From Streptomyces glaucescens (GTDB taxonomy: Bacteria; Actinomycetota; Actinomycetes; Streptomycetales; Streptomycetaceae): a stretch of DNA of 64,000 nucleotides. The position numbers were made by a program, and so were the translations under genes. The stretch spans positions 2,685,501 through 2,749,500 of the forward strand of contig NZ_CP009438.1 of the NCBI RefSeq assembly GCF_000761215.1. The letters run 5' to 3'. The notes under the pieces are model-generated. The model did not search any database and was not told the origin of the DNA. It saw only the letters and a program-made list of their open reading frames with translations. Each line of letters opens with the position of its first letter. Position 1 is the first letter of the stretch. Positions 34,789 through 46,259 of the stretch are shown here, in pieces.

Positions 34789-35820
34789 CTAGTCCTTCGT
34801 GAGAGCGGTCGTACTCCTACCAAGAGTACGTGCCCCGCGGGCCGCGGGTTCCCGCCGGTCCACCGCGGCCCGTTCCCGGGGCGCTCCGAACAGTGCCCGC
34901 CGGACGTCGTACCGGGCCTGCCGCAGGCTCTCCCGCGCCGCCGTCAGCGCCTGCCGGCCGGACCGGCCCACGGCGCGTGCCGCCTGCGTGAGGGGCCGCA
35001 GCACGGCGTCGCGCACCACGTGCCCGACCGGCGTGAGCACGCTGCGGTAGACCCAGCGCACCGGCTCGACGAAGATCCACCGGAAGAGGGCGCCGAGGAA
35101 CCGCCCCACGGCGAGCGAGAGGTGGCCGGCGACCCGCCAGGCGTGCCCGAGGGCGGTCCGCACCTCGCGTCCGACGACCGCGAGGACCCGCCCGGCGGGC
35201 ACCAGGACCCACCGCCACAGGGCGAGCACCGGCAGCACGAACAGCACCCGGCCGGCCCAGTACACCGTCCAGGCGACGGCCCGCCCGGCCGGCGCGAGCA
35301 CCCACCGGTACACCCACACCGCGGGCACGACGACCAGCCGGCGCATCAGCCACCGGAGCCCGTGCCCGACCGGGGTGAGCAGCCGCTGGTGGACCCAGGC
35401 CAGCGCGGCCCGCAAGCCCCGCGCGAGCCAGGCGATCCCGTGCCCGACCGGGGTCAGCACGCGCCGGTACAGCCAGACCGCGGGAACCACGACCAGCCAC
35501 TCCACCAGCCGGCCGAGCCCCCGCCCGACCGGCACCAGCACCCACCGCCACAGCGCCCCGAGCGGCCGGACGAACAGCACCTTCCCGAGCCACGCCAGCG
35601 CCTTCCCGAACGGCCGCAGGACGGTGTCCCGCAGCATCCGCCCGACGACGACCAGCGCGTCCCACACCATCCGCACGGGCAGCACGACGACCAGCGCGAC
35701 GATCCGCACGGGCAGCCGGATCGCGACGACGAGACACCCCTCGGGCTCCCGGCCGTGCGCCCGGGACTCCGGGCCCTCCGGGACCTTCCGGTGACCGGCT
35801 TGCGGCTTTTCCAGATCCAT
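34789..35820 (-). CDS. Internally repeated amphipathic/membrane protein, unknown function
   Basis: 343 aa. From residue 30 to 290 the chain repeats a unit of about 30-35 residues centred on WRWVLVPVGRGL, YRRVLTPVGHGI, HQRLLTPVGHGL, YRWVLAPAGRAV, WRWVLVPAGRVL and YRSVLTPVGHVV, six copies in all. The units are rich in Val, Leu, Trp and Arg with a fixed Pro-x-Gly turn, so they look like alternating amphipathic helices. The first and last parts are charged and low-complexity. It sits between the radical SAM gene and its partner DUF2344. I recognise no family and do not propose a function. Confidence 0.72.
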   Translation of the reverse strand: MDLEKPQAGHRKVPEGPESRAHGREPEGCLVVAIRLPVRIVALVVVLPVRMVWDALVVVGRMLRDTVLRPFGKALAWLGKVLFVRPLGALWRWVLVPVGRGLGRLVEWLVVVPAVWLYRRVLTPVGHGIAWLARGLRAALAWVHQRLLTPVGHGLRWLMRRLVVVPAVWVYRWVLAPAGRAVAWTVYWAGRVLFVLPVLALWRWVLVPAGRVLAVVGREVRTALGHAWRVAGHLSLAVGRFLGALFRWIFVEPVRWVYRSVLTPVGHVVRDAVLRPLTQAARAVGRSGRQALTAARESLRQARYDVRRALFGAPRERAAVDRREPAARGARTLGRSTTALTKD

Positions 35821-35837
35821 ACCGTTCAGGACACGCC

Positions 35838-35868
35838 GAGGGCCCCCGCCGTTGCGGCGGGGGCCCTC
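35838..35868. terminator. 14-bp perfect hairpin downstream of the radical SAM gene
   Basis: GAGGGCCCCCGCCG pairs with its exact complement across loop TTG. It separates the stop codon at 35899 from the next start at 35820. No U run follows on either strand. Confidence 0.7.
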
Positions 35869-35898
35869 ACGTCACCAACGTGTTACGCGCCGGTGCGG

Positions 35899-37824
<1,926 letters not shown>

Positions 37825-37907
37825 CGCGGGATTACCATTCGTGAGCTGACGGTGCTGGCAGGGGTGACCATCAAGCCTAACGCGCCGCGCGCGGTGCCCC
37901 GCACGCC

Positions 37908-39410
37908 TCAGCCGGAGGCCCCGCGCCGGGCCCGCGCCCACGCCTTCGGGAGGGCCTGCTGCGTCCGGGCCGCCCGCTGCTCCTCCCTGGCGTGGAGCAC
38001 ACCGTAGGTGAAGGAGTTCTCCCCGGCCTCGTGCGCCTCTTGGGCCAGCTCCTGAAGCGCCGCCCGGCTCATCACGCCGTCCTGGTGTTCCCCGAGCAGT
38101 TTCTGCAGCTCCTTCATGGCCTTCAGCGGCTTCGAGGCCGGTGTGCCGAGCGCGGGAGCCGCCACCTCCGCCGCGTACCTCGCCCGCTTGGCCTTCTTGC
38201 GCGCCTCGTGCAGCGCCAGGTCGCGGTCCGGTCCGGGCGGCGTGTCCAGGGCCCGCTCGACCAGTTCGGCCACCTTGCCGTTCGCCTTGTCCACGGCCTT
38301 CGGGAAGACCTTCGACGGCTTGGCGGCCGCCGCCGCCCGCAGCGGCGGATCGGCGAGCAGGGCGTCCAGCGAGGTCAGCAGCGCGAGGTAGCGGCGGCCG
38401 TTCAGCACGTCGGTGATCCGTCGTCGCGCCCGCGCGTCGCGCGCCTGCGACCAGGCGCGCAGCCGGTCGCGGACCGGCCCCACGACCAGGTGCGGCGGCA
38501 GTTCGTCCACGGCGGCGCCGAGCCGTTCGGCCAGCACCTCGTGGTCCCGGCTCGCCCCCAGCTCGCCCGCCAGCCACTTGAGCTCGGCGCGGACCGGGTC
38601 GGTGACGGCCCGGTCGAGAACCGAGCGGTACGCCCGGAGCGCGCTGCGCATCCGCCGGGTCGCGACCCGCATGCGGTGCACCGAGTCCTCCAGGTCCCGG
38701 CGCACGGCCGGATCCAGCTCGACCACCGCGTCGCGCTGTGCCCGCACGTAGGCCAGCACGTGGTCGCCGGCGGTGACCGGCTCGGCCCGGCCGGCCCCGC
38801 GGGCCGGGCGCTTCCCGCCGGTCTCGGACAGTGCGCGGGCCAGCTTCGACGGGAACGCGGCGGGGCGCACTCCGGCCTCGCGCAGTTGCTCGTCGACCTC
38901 GTCGAGGAACGCCGGGTCACCGCCGTCGGCCAGCTCCACCTCGATCTCGGTCCACTCGGCCCGTCCGCCGCCGCCGCTGAGCCGCTCGGCCCGCACGAGG
39001 TCCACGCTGACCTCGGCGAGCAGCTTCCCCCGGGCGTCGACCAGGTGGCGCACGTCACGCGTCGAGCGCAGGCGCATCACGGGCGCCAGCTCGGCGTCGC
39101 GCACCCGGGAGCGGACGAGGGCGCCCAGCGTGGACGGCACGTGCTCGGACAGCGGCTCCCGGATCTCGTCGCGCTCCCCGTCGGCGACCGGGAGCTTGAG
39201 GTGCCACCCGGCGTCGGCCCCGCCGGTGCGGCGGCGCAGGGTGATCGAGGCCGCCGCCAGCCGCTCGTCGGCGGTGTCGTAGTAGGTGGCGTCGAGGTCG
39301 GCGACGCCCTGGTCGAGGACGGACGCGACACCGGCGACGCCGCTCAGGTCGGGCAGCCCGCTGCCGTCGGACGTGTACTTGCGCTCGATCTCACGCTTGG
39401 TATCCGCCAT
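37908..39410 (-). CDS. CYTH and CHAD domain protein
   Basis: 500 aa. Residues 1-200 form a CYTH triphosphate tunnel domain with the ExExK signature in REIERKY and basic/acidic strands such as ITLRRRTGG and TEIEVELADGG. Residues about 215-490 form a CHAD helical domain with histidine- and arginine-rich VHRMRVATRRMRSALRAYRSVL and HEARKKAKRARYAAE. CYTH enzymes hydrolyse or bind tripolyphosphate and related compounds, and CHAD domains bind polyphosphate, so a polyphosphate-linked role is likely. It is flanked by the radical SAM gene and rodA on the same strand, with a 65-nt gap to rodA. Confidence 0.9.
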   Translation of the reverse strand: MADTKREIERKYTSDGSGLPDLSGVAGVASVLDQGVADLDATYYDTADERLAAASITLRRRTGGADAGWHLKLPVADGERDEIREPLSEHVPSTLGALVRSRVRDAELAPVMRLRSTRDVRHLVDARGKLLAEVSVDLVRAERLSGGGGRAEWTEIEVELADGGDPAFLDEVDEQLREAGVRPAAFPSKLARALSETGGKRPARGAGRAEPVTAGDHVLAYVRAQRDAVVELDPAVRRDLEDSVHRMRVATRRMRSALRAYRSVLDRAVTDPVRAELKWLAGELGASRDHEVLAERLGAAVDELPPHLVVGPVRDRLRAWSQARDARARRRITDVLNGRRYLALLTSLDALLADPPLRAAAAAKPSKVFPKAVDKANGKVAELVERALDTPPGPDRDLALHEARKKAKRARYAAEVAAPALGTPASKPLKAMKELQKLLGEHQDGVMSRAALQELAQEAHEAGENSFTYGVLHAREEQRAARTQQALPKAWARARRGASG

Positions 39411-39475
39411 GGACCGAATCTAGTGGGAGCGGCGGGAACACGGCAGGGCGCCCGGGTGGCCGCGCCGTGGGCGCC

Positions 39476-40675
39476 TCACGCCGACAGCGGCCGCTGCACC
39501 CGGATCGACTGCAGCAGCCCGACCGCCACCCACACGGCGAACATGGACGATCCGCCGTACGACACGAACGGCAGCGGCAGACCGGTGACCGGCATGATGC
39601 CGAGGGTCATGCCGATGTTCTCGAAGGCCTGGAAGGCGAACCAGGCCACGATCCCGGCGGCCACGATCGTGCCGTACAGGTCGCTGGTCTCCCGGGCGAT
39701 CCGGCAGGCCCGCCACAGCACCACGCCGAGCAGCACGATGATGAGTCCGCCGCCGACGAAGCCCAGCTCCTCCCCCGCCACGGTGAAGACGAAGTCGGTC
39801 TGCTGCTCGGGCACGAACTGTCCGGTGGTCTGCGAGCCCTGGAACAGCCCGGAGCCGGTCAGCCCGCCGGAGCCGATGGCGATGCGGGCCTGGTTGGTGT
39901 TGTAGCCGACGCCGGCCGGGTCCAGCTCGGGGTTGGCGAAGGCGGCGAAGCGGTTGATCTGGTACTCGTCCAGGATGCCGAGCTGCCACACGGCGAGCGC
40001 CCCGACGGTGCCCGTGCCGATCAGCCCGAAGATCCAGCGGTTGGAGGCGCCGGAGGCGAGCAGTACGCCCAGCACGATCACCACCATCACCATGACCGAG
40101 CCGAGGTCGGGCATGAGCAGCACGATCGCGGCGGGCACGGCGGCCAGGCCCAGGGCCTGGAGGACGGTGCGGTGGTCCGGGTACTGCTTGTCGCCCGCGT
40201 CCACCCGGGCGGCCAGCAGCATCGCCATGCCCAGGATGATCGTGACCTTCACGAACTCCGAGGGCTGGAGCGAGAAGCCGCCGCCGATGACGATCCAGGA
40301 GTGGGCGCCGTTGACGGTGGAGCCCAGCGGGGTGAGCACCATGAGGATCAGGAAGACGGAGGCGCCGTAGAGGATCGGCACGGCGGTGCGCAGGGTGCGG
40401 TGGCCGAGCCAGACGGTGCCGGCCATCAGGGCGAAGCCGATGCCGGTGTTCAGCAGGTGCCGGAAGAAGAAGAAGTACGGGTCGCCCTGGTTGATGTCGG
40501 TGCGGTTGCGGGTCGCCGAGAACACCAGGACGGAGCCGATCAGGGACAGCGCGAGGGCCGCCAGCAGTATCGGCCAGTCGAGGCGGCGGGCCATGCCGTC
40601 CCGGGCGAACAGCCGCGTCCACCCGGCGCGCTCGGGGCCGTACCCGGAGACCTGGAAGCTGTTGACGCCGGTCAT
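39476..40675 (-). CDS. rodA: RodA/FtsW family peptidoglycan glycosyltransferase (Sfr)
   Basis: 399 aa SEDS protein with about ten membrane helices. The family signatures are NGAHSWIVIGGGFSLQPSEFVKV near 125 and the C-terminal ENIGMTLGIMPVTGLPLPFVSYGGSSM. RodA polymerises lipid II together with a class B penicillin-binding protein, and its partner mrdA overlaps by ATGA just upstream. In S. coelicolor this gene is sfr, next to the mre cluster and required for normal spore wall formation. The start ATG at 40675 is set by the overlap with the mrdA stop. Confidence 0.95.
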   Translation of the reverse strand: MTGVNSFQVSGYGPERAGWTRLFARDGMARRLDWPILLAALALSLIGSVLVFSATRNRTDINQGDPYFFFFRHLLNTGIGFALMAGTVWLGHRTLRTAVPILYGASVFLILMVLTPLGSTVNGAHSWIVIGGGFSLQPSEFVKVTIILGMAMLLAARVDAGDKQYPDHRTVLQALGLAAVPAAIVLLMPDLGSVMVMVVIVLGVLLASGASNRWIFGLIGTGTVGALAVWQLGILDEYQINRFAAFANPELDPAGVGYNTNQARIAIGSGGLTGSGLFQGSQTTGQFVPEQQTDFVFTVAGEELGFVGGGLIIVLLGVVLWRACRIARETSDLYGTIVAAGIVAWFAFQAFENIGMTLGIMPVTGLPLPFVSYGGSSMFAVWVAVGLLQSIRVQRPLSA

Positions 40676-42978
40676 GACTGGGCCCTCCGGCTTCCCTGAC
40701 GACGGCTCACGCGACGGCTCCCGTCCTGGTGGCGGCTTCTTCCGCGGCGCCCGGCCCGGGTGCGCCGGCGGGTCTGGCGGTTGCCGGTCTCCGGTGAGGG
40801 CACGGTCGCCGCCGCGGCCTGCTGCTGCTGCGCCGCGCCCTCGGGGGCCTTCTGCTTGGCCTGCTGCTCCTTCGCCACGTCCTTGGGGAGCTTGGGCGCG
40901 GTGATGGAGCCGTCGGGCTGGATCTTCGGGAGGTCCTTCTGCGGGCGGGGCAGCAGGGCGTTCTTCGGGTCGATGGTGCCGTCGTCGGAGACGCCGTACA
41001 GCGCGTCGTAGATGTTGCGGACGGCGGGGCCGGAGGCGCCGGAGCCCGTACCGCCCTGGGAGATGGTCATCACGATCGCGTAGTCGTCGGTGTAGGTGGC
41101 GAACCAGGAGGTGGTCTGCTTGCCGTAGACCTCGGCGGTGCCGGTCTTGGCGTGCATCGGGATCTCGTCCTGCGGCCAGCCGCCGAACCGCCAGGCGGCG
41201 GTGCCCCGGGTGGCGACGCCGGCCAGGGCCTCGTCCATCTGGGCGAGGGTCTGCCGGCTCACCGGGAGCCTGCCGTGCGCCTTCGGCTCGATCTCCGTGA
41301 CCTCCTTGCCGTCGGGGCTGACGACGGCCTTGCCGACGGTCGGGGTGTAGAGGGTGCCGCCGTTGGAGATGGCGGCGTAGATGGTGGCCATCTGGATCGG
41401 CGTCACGAGGGTGTCGCCCTGGCCGATGGAGTAGTTGATCTCGTCACCGGCGCGCATCTTGTTGCCTTCGAGGCAGTTCTCGTAGGAGATCCGCTCGACG
41501 TAGTCGCCGTCCTTCTTCCCGGTGCGGCACCAGGCGTCCTTGTTGGCCTCCCAGTAGCGCTGCTTCCACTCGCGGTCCGGGACCCGGCCGGTGACCTCGT
41601 TGGGCAGGTCGATGCCGGTCTCCTTGCCGAGGCCGAACTGGTGGGCGGCCTTGTAGAACCAGTCGTCGGGCTTGCCCTTGGGGGCGATGCCGCCGTCCTT
41701 CTTCCACTCGTTGTGCGCGAGGCGGTAGTAGACGGTGTCGCAGGAGACCTCCAGGGCGCGGCCGAGGTCGATCGCGCCGTGGTTCTGCGACTCGAAGTTC
41801 TTGAAGACCTGGCCGCCGACCGAGTAGGCGCTGGAGCACTCGTAGCGGCCGTCGAAGTCGTAGCCCGCCTGCACCGCGGCGGCCGTGGAGACCACCTTGA
41901 AGATGGAGCCGGGGGCGGCCTGGCCCTGTATGGCCCGGTTGAGCAGGGGGTAGTTGGAGGACTTGCCGGTGAGCTTGCGGTAGTCCTTGGCGGAGATGCC
42001 GCCGACCCAGGCGTTGGGGTCGTAGGTCGGGTTGGAGGCCATGGCGACGATCCGGCCGGTCCTCGCCTCCATCACCACGACGGCTCCGGCGTCGGCCTTG
42101 TAGCGCTCCTGGGTGTTGCGGTCCCAGGCCTTGCGGGCCTCCTTCATGGCCTCGTTCAGCTCGTACTCCGCGACGCGCTGGACGCGGGCGTCGATGCTGG
42201 TGACGAGGTTGGAGCCGGGCTGGGCGGCGTCGGACTCGGCCTGGCCGATGACCCGCCCGAGGTTGTCGACCTCGTAGCGGGTGACGCCGGCCTTGCCGCG
42301 CAGCGCCTTGTCGTACTGCCTCTCCAGCCCGGAGCGGCCGACCTGGTCGGAGCGCAGGAACGGCGAGTCGGTGTCCTGGGCCTGCTGGATCTCCTCGTCG
42401 GTGACCGGGGAGAGGTAGCCGAGCACCTGTGCGGTGTTGGCCTTGCCGGGGCTCGGGTAGCGGCGCACGGCCTGCGGTTCGGCGGTGATGCCGGGGAAGT
42501 CCTCGGCGCGCTCGCGGATCTGCAGGGCCTGGCGGGGGGTGGCCTCGTCGGTGATGGGGATCGGCTGGTACGGCGAGCCGTTCCAGCAGGGCTGGGGGGT
42601 CTCGGCGTCGCAGAGCCGGACCTTCTCCTTCACCTCCTTGGGCGTCATCCCGAGCACGCCCGCGAGCTTGGTGAGGACGGCTTCCCCGTCGTCCTTCATC
42701 TTCATCAGCTCGGTGCGCGAGGCGGAGACGACCAGCCGGGTCTCGTTGTCGGCGAGGGGCACGCCGCGGGCGTCCAGGATGGACCCGCGCACGGCGGGCT
42801 GGACGACCTGCTGGACGTGGTTGCCGGAGGCCTCCTTGGCGTACTCCGCGCCCTGGCGGATCTGGAGGTACCAGAGCCGGCCGCCGAGGGTGCCGAGCAG
42901 GGAGAGGACGAGGACCTGGATGACGATGAGCCGGATCTGGACGCGGGGCGTCCGTCCGGTCTCGGGGATGTTGGTCAC
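40672..42978 (-). CDS. mrdA: Penicillin-binding protein 2 (class B transpeptidase)
   Basis: 768 aa from GTG 42978 with GGGGGAG upstream. A single membrane helix near 15-35 (VQIRLIVIQVLVLSLLGTLGG) anchors it. The dimerisation domain contains RGSILDARGVPLADNETR. The transpeptidase has the SxxK nucleophile in AAPGSIFKVVS near 358, a YSIGQGDTLVTPIQMA segment and KTGTAE near 611. The last 90 residues are a low-complexity Gln/Ala then Arg-rich tail. It crosslinks lateral or spore wall peptidoglycan as the partner of RodA, encoded in the overlapping next gene. A frame extends upstream to 43071, but the start chosen has the ribosome site. Confidence 0.95.
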   Translation of the reverse strand: MTNIPETGRTPRVQIRLIVIQVLVLSLLGTLGGRLWYLQIRQGAEYAKEASGNHVQQVVQPAVRGSILDARGVPLADNETRLVVSASRTELMKMKDDGEAVLTKLAGVLGMTPKEVKEKVRLCDAETPQPCWNGSPYQPIPITDEATPRQALQIRERAEDFPGITAEPQAVRRYPSPGKANTAQVLGYLSPVTDEEIQQAQDTDSPFLRSDQVGRSGLERQYDKALRGKAGVTRYEVDNLGRVIGQAESDAAQPGSNLVTSIDARVQRVAEYELNEAMKEARKAWDRNTQERYKADAGAVVVMEARTGRIVAMASNPTYDPNAWVGGISAKDYRKLTGKSSNYPLLNRAIQGQAAPGSIFKVVSTAAAVQAGYDFDGRYECSSAYSVGGQVFKNFESQNHGAIDLGRALEVSCDTVYYRLAHNEWKKDGGIAPKGKPDDWFYKAAHQFGLGKETGIDLPNEVTGRVPDREWKQRYWEANKDAWCRTGKKDGDYVERISYENCLEGNKMRAGDEINYSIGQGDTLVTPIQMATIYAAISNGGTLYTPTVGKAVVSPDGKEVTEIEPKAHGRLPVSRQTLAQMDEALAGVATRGTAAWRFGGWPQDEIPMHAKTGTAEVYGKQTTSWFATYTDDYAIVMTISQGGTGSGASGPAVRNIYDALYGVSDDGTIDPKNALLPRPQKDLPKIQPDGSITAPKLPKDVAKEQQAKQKAPEGAAQQQQAAAATVPSPETGNRQTRRRTRAGRRGRSRHQDGSRRVSRRQGSRRAQS

Positions 42979-43099
42979 TGCGGCTGCTCCCCCTCTCAGT
43001 GCGCGGACGGGTCGGTGCTGGCGGGTACGAGTGACGAACGAAGGTGCTGTGAGCTGCGGTTCCCCGCGCATTCACCCGTTGTGGTGAACTCCGCGGGAG

Positions 43100-43768
43100 T
43101 CACAGCCGCTTGACCCCCTTGATGCGCCCGGCGCGGGCGGTGCGGGCCCTGGCGGCCTTGACGCGCAGGCCGCGCTGTCCCCCGATCCGCAGCCCGGTGC
43201 CGGAGGCGAGCCAGCCGGCGGAGATGTCGGTGCCCTGGGCGGCGGCGCCGGTCTCGGCGAGCGGGTCGTTCTCGGCGCGGCGGGCGAGGGCCATGACGCC
43301 GGGCACGACGAAGGGCGCGAGCAGCAGGTCGTACAGGGCGGCGGTGAACAGCAGGCTGCCGAGGCCGACGTGGCGGGCGGCGGTGTCTCCGACGAGGGCG
43401 CCGACCCCGGCGTACAGCAGGGTGGTGCCGATCGCGGCGGCGGCCACGACGGCCAGCGGGCCCGCGGCCGACTTCAGCCGGCCGTTCTCCGGCTTGACCA
43501 GTCCGGCGAGGTAGCCGATGACGCACAGCACGAGCGCGTAGCGGCCGGCGGCGTGGTCGGCGGGCGGGGCGAGGTCGGCGAGCAGTCCGGCGCCGAATCC
43601 GACGAGGGCGCCGCCGACGTGGCCGTAGACGAGCGCCAGGCCGAGGACGGTGAGCAGCAGCAGGTCCGGGACGGCCCCCGGGAGGTGCAGCCGCGCGAGG
43701 ACGCTGACCTGGAGGACCAGGGCGACGACCACCAGGGCGGAGGAGAGCAGGATCCGGTTGAAGCGCAT
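43100..43768 (-). CDS. mreD: Rod shape-determining protein MreD
   Basis: 222 aa, starting MRFNRILLSSALVVVALVLQVS. About five or six membrane helices occupy residues 8-165, with the typical LPGAVPDLLLLTVLGLALVYG region. A basic Arg/Lys-rich tail of about 55 residues would face the cytosol. MreD works with MreC, RodA and PBP2 in the wall-building complex. It is 16 nt downstream of mreC and 121 nt upstream of mrdA on the same strand. Confidence 0.92.
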   Translation of the reverse strand: MRFNRILLSSALVVVALVLQVSVLARLHLPGAVPDLLLLTVLGLALVYGHVGGALVGFGAGLLADLAPPADHAAGRYALVLCVIGYLAGLVKPENGRLKSAAGPLAVVAAAAIGTTLLYAGVGALVGDTAARHVGLGSLLFTAALYDLLLAPFVVPGVMALARRAENDPLAETGAAAQGTDISAGWLASGTGLRIGGQRGLRVKAARARTARAGRIKGVKRL

Positions 43769-43784
43769 GACAGGTCAGCTCCCC

Positions 43785-44735
43785 CTACTGGTCTTGCTGC
43801 TGGAACTCGCCGTCGGCGGGCGCCCCGGCGGACGGCGTGACCGTCACGGTCACGGTGGGCCGCGGGGTCGGCTTGGGCTTGGCGGGCAGGACCGTGTCGC
43901 GGGGGTCCTTCTCCGGCGTCCGGACGACGACGCCGACGATGTCGAGCTGGGTGAAGCTGACGAACGGCGTGACGTAGAGGGTGCGGGTCAGGTCGCCGCC
44001 GGAGGGGTCGACCCGGGAGACGACCCCGACGGGCAGCCCCGGTACGAACGGCTTGTCGGCCTGCGAGCCGAAGGTGACCAGGCGGTCGCCCTTCTTGATC
44101 TGCGCCTTGCCGTTGAGGAGCTCCACGCGCAGCGGGCGGTCGCCCTGGCCGGAGGCGAAGCCGAGCTCGTCGGTGCCCTCCATGCGGGTGCCGACGGTGA
44201 AGTCGGGGTCGGTGGCGAGCAGCACGGTGGACGTGTTCGGTCCGACCGTGGTGACCCGGCCGACGAGCCCGTCGCCGTTGAGGACGGTCATGTCGCGCTT
44301 GATGCCGTCGTTCGCGCCGACGTCGATGGTGATGGTCCAGGAGAAGCCCTGCGCCGCCCCGATGGCGATGACCTCGGCGCCCTTGATGCCGTACTGGCCC
44401 TGGCCGGCGATCTTCAGCATCTTGTCGAGCTGCCGGAGTCTGCTGCGGTTGCGGTCGTCGCTGCCGAGCTTCGCCTTCAGCGCCGCGTTCTCGCGTTCCA
44501 GCTCGGTCATCCGGTCGTGCCGCTCACCGGAGTCACGGACGGCGGCGATCGCGTTGCCGACCGGGTCGACCGCGGACGCCACTCCGTTCTCGATCGGGCC
44601 GAAGACCGAGGCCGCGGCGCGCCGGGCACCGTCGACCGGTGAGTCCTCCCCGCCGCGGATGTCCACCGTGATCAGAGCGAACGCGATGGCGATCAGCAGC
44701 ACCAGGAGCAGCCGGCTCTCTCGTGTGTCCCTCAC
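43785..44735 (-). CDS. mreC: Rod shape-determining protein MreC
   Basis: 316 aa from GTG 44735. A single N-terminal membrane helix (LLLVLLIAIAFALITVD) is followed by a coiled coil (RMTELERENAALKAKLG near 75) and the two beta-rich domains of MreC. Typical segments are VIAIGAAQGFSWTITIDVGANDGIKRDMTVLNGDGLVGRV and KPFVPGLPVGVVSRVDPSGG. A proline/threonine tail follows. The extracytoplasmic domain binds penicillin-binding proteins. It is preceded by mreB across a 177-nt gap containing short repeats. Confidence 0.95.
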   Translation of the reverse strand: MRDTRESRLLLVLLIAIAFALITVDIRGGEDSPVDGARRAAASVFGPIENGVASAVDPVGNAIAAVRDSGERHDRMTELERENAALKAKLGSDDRNRSRLRQLDKMLKIAGQGQYGIKGAEVIAIGAAQGFSWTITIDVGANDGIKRDMTVLNGDGLVGRVTTVGPNTSTVLLATDPDFTVGTRMEGTDELGFASGQGDRPLRVELLNGKAQIKKGDRLVTFGSQADKPFVPGLPVGVVSRVDPSGGDLTRTLYVTPFVSFTQLDIVGVVVRTPEKDPRDTVLPAKPKPTPRPTVTVTVTPSAGAPADGEFQQQDQ

Positions 44736-44760
44736 GTGCGGCGGCCGTGCCCTTCCTCGT

Positions 44761-44816
44761 CGGAACCGGTGGGTGGGAACTGATGGGTGGAACTGGTGTG
44801 TGAACAGGAACTGGTG
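44761..44816. repeat. Four imperfect GGAACTGGTG repeats between mreB and mreC
   Basis: Variants of GGAACTGGTGGGTG start near 44763, 44776, 44790 and 44807. The array lies 25-80 nt upstream of the mreC start. It could be a slipped tandem repeat or a binding array. Confidence 0.55.
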
Positions 44817-44912
44817 GCCGAGCCTATGCCGTTATGCCAACGATCCGCCGCACGAGAGGCGATCGTCTCGCACGGCGGAATCGTCATGACGGGCCGTCGG
44901 CGCCATGGCGGG

Positions 44913-45944
44913 TCAGCGACGGGGCTGGGCGTCGAGCACCTGCTGCAACGCCTCGAACTCCTCGACGCACTTGCCGGAGCCGAGCGCCACGCTGTCCAGC
45001 GGGTCCTCGGCGATGTGGATCGGCATGCCCGTCTCACGCCGCAGCCGCTCGTCCAGACCGCGCAGCAGCGCACCGCCGCCGGTCAGCACGATCCCGCGGT
45101 CCATGATGTCGCCGGACAGCTCCGGCGGGCACTTGTCGAGCGTGGTCTTCACCGCGTCGACGATCGCGTTGACCGGTTCCTCGATCGCCTTGCGTACCTC
45201 CGCGGCGGAGACGACGACCGTCTTGGGCAGCCCGGAGACGAGGTCCCGGCCGCGGATTTCGGTGTGCTCGTCGGTGTCCAGGTCGTACGCCGAACCGATC
45301 GTGATCTTGATCTGCTCGGCCGTGCGCTCACCCAGCAGGAGCGAGTACTCCTTCTTGATGTGCTGGATGATGGCGTTGTCCAGCTCGTCGCCCGCGACCC
45401 GGATGGACTGGGCGGTGACGATGCCGCCGAGGGAGATGACCGCGACCTCCGTCGTGCCGCCGCCGATGTCCACCACCATGTTCCCCGTGGCCTCGTGGAC
45501 CGGCAGGCCGGATCCGATGGCGGCCGCCATGGGCTCCTCGATGATGTGCACCTGACGGGCGCCGGCCTGGGACGACGCCTCGATGACGGCGCGACGCTCG
45601 ACGCCGGTGATGCCGGAGGGCACGCAGACGACGACGCGCGGCCGAGCCAGATACCGCCGCTTGTGGATCTTCAGGATGAAGTAGCGGAGCATACGCTCGG
45701 TGATCTCGAAGTCGGCGATCACGCCGTCCTTCAGGGGCCGCACGGCGACGATGTTGCCCGGCGTCCGCCCGATCATCTTCTTCGCTTCGGCACCGACCGC
45801 GAGGATGCCACCGGTGTTGGTGTTGATCGCGACGACGGACGGCTCGTTGAGTACGATCCCGCGACCCCTGACGTACACCAGCGTGTTGGCGGTCCCGAGG
45901 TCGACAGCCATGTCACGGCCGATGAACGACATTGAGTTCCCCAT
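44913..45944 (-). CDS. mreB: Actin-like cell-shape protein MreB
   Basis: 343 aa, normal length. MreB forms membrane-bound filaments; in Streptomyces it acts mainly in aerial hyphae and spore wall. ATP-binding motifs are [25 protein letters not shown] (phosphate 1), [19 protein letters not shown] (phosphate 2) and [16 protein letters not shown] (adenosine). The start [17 protein letters not shown] agrees with known homologues. It heads the mreBCD-mrdA-rodA group, all on the minus strand. Confidence 0.98.
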   Translation of the reverse strand: MGNSMSFIGRDMAVDLGTANTLVYVRGRGIVLNEPSVVAINTNTGGILAVGAEAKKMIGRTPGNIVAVRPLKDGVIADFEITERMLRYFILKIHKRRYLARPRVVVCVPSGITGVERRAVIEASSQAGARQVHIIEEPMAAAIGSGLPVHEATGNMVVDIGGGTTEVAVISLGGIVTAQSIRVAGDELDNAIIQHIKKEYSLLLGERTAEQIKITIGSAYDLDTDEHTEIRGRDLVSGLPKTVVVSAAEVRKAIEEPVNAIVDAVKTTLDKCPPELSGDIMDRGIVLTGGGALLRGLDERLRRETGMPIHIAEDPLDSVALGSGKCVEEFEALQQVLDAQPRR

Positions 45945-46259
45945 CAGGATTCGTCTGGCCTTCCCACGAAGCTCTTGAGTGCTTGTCAGGTCGGCATGGT
46001 GGGTGCTGTGACGTGAAGTGCTTCCATCGTAGACGCGCCTTCACGGCAACTGCGCGAGGGTCTCCGCCATTGTCAGCAGATGGCGCGCCGCCTCGCTTGT
46101 GGAGACGGTCCATCGGGGGCAACCGTTCCCCCGATCGCCACGGCATATGCCAAACCACGGCCGAAATCGTACGGCCGTGGCTGGATCGGCACACCGGGCG
46201 AACTGACGCCCCTTCAGAAAACTTCCTGGAACTTTCGCAACCGGACAGGCGGCGAGGCG
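45945..46259. other. 315-nt intergenic region between ndk and mreB
   Basis: This must hold the mreB promoter(s). Two inverted repeats are present: TCGGGGG/CCCCCGA at 46113-46119 and 46128-46134, and CCACGGCCG/CGGCCGTGG at 46155-46163 and 46172-46180. The second, about 80 nt past the ndk stop, is the likely ndk terminator although it lacks a U run. I see no gene here. Confidence 0.6.
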
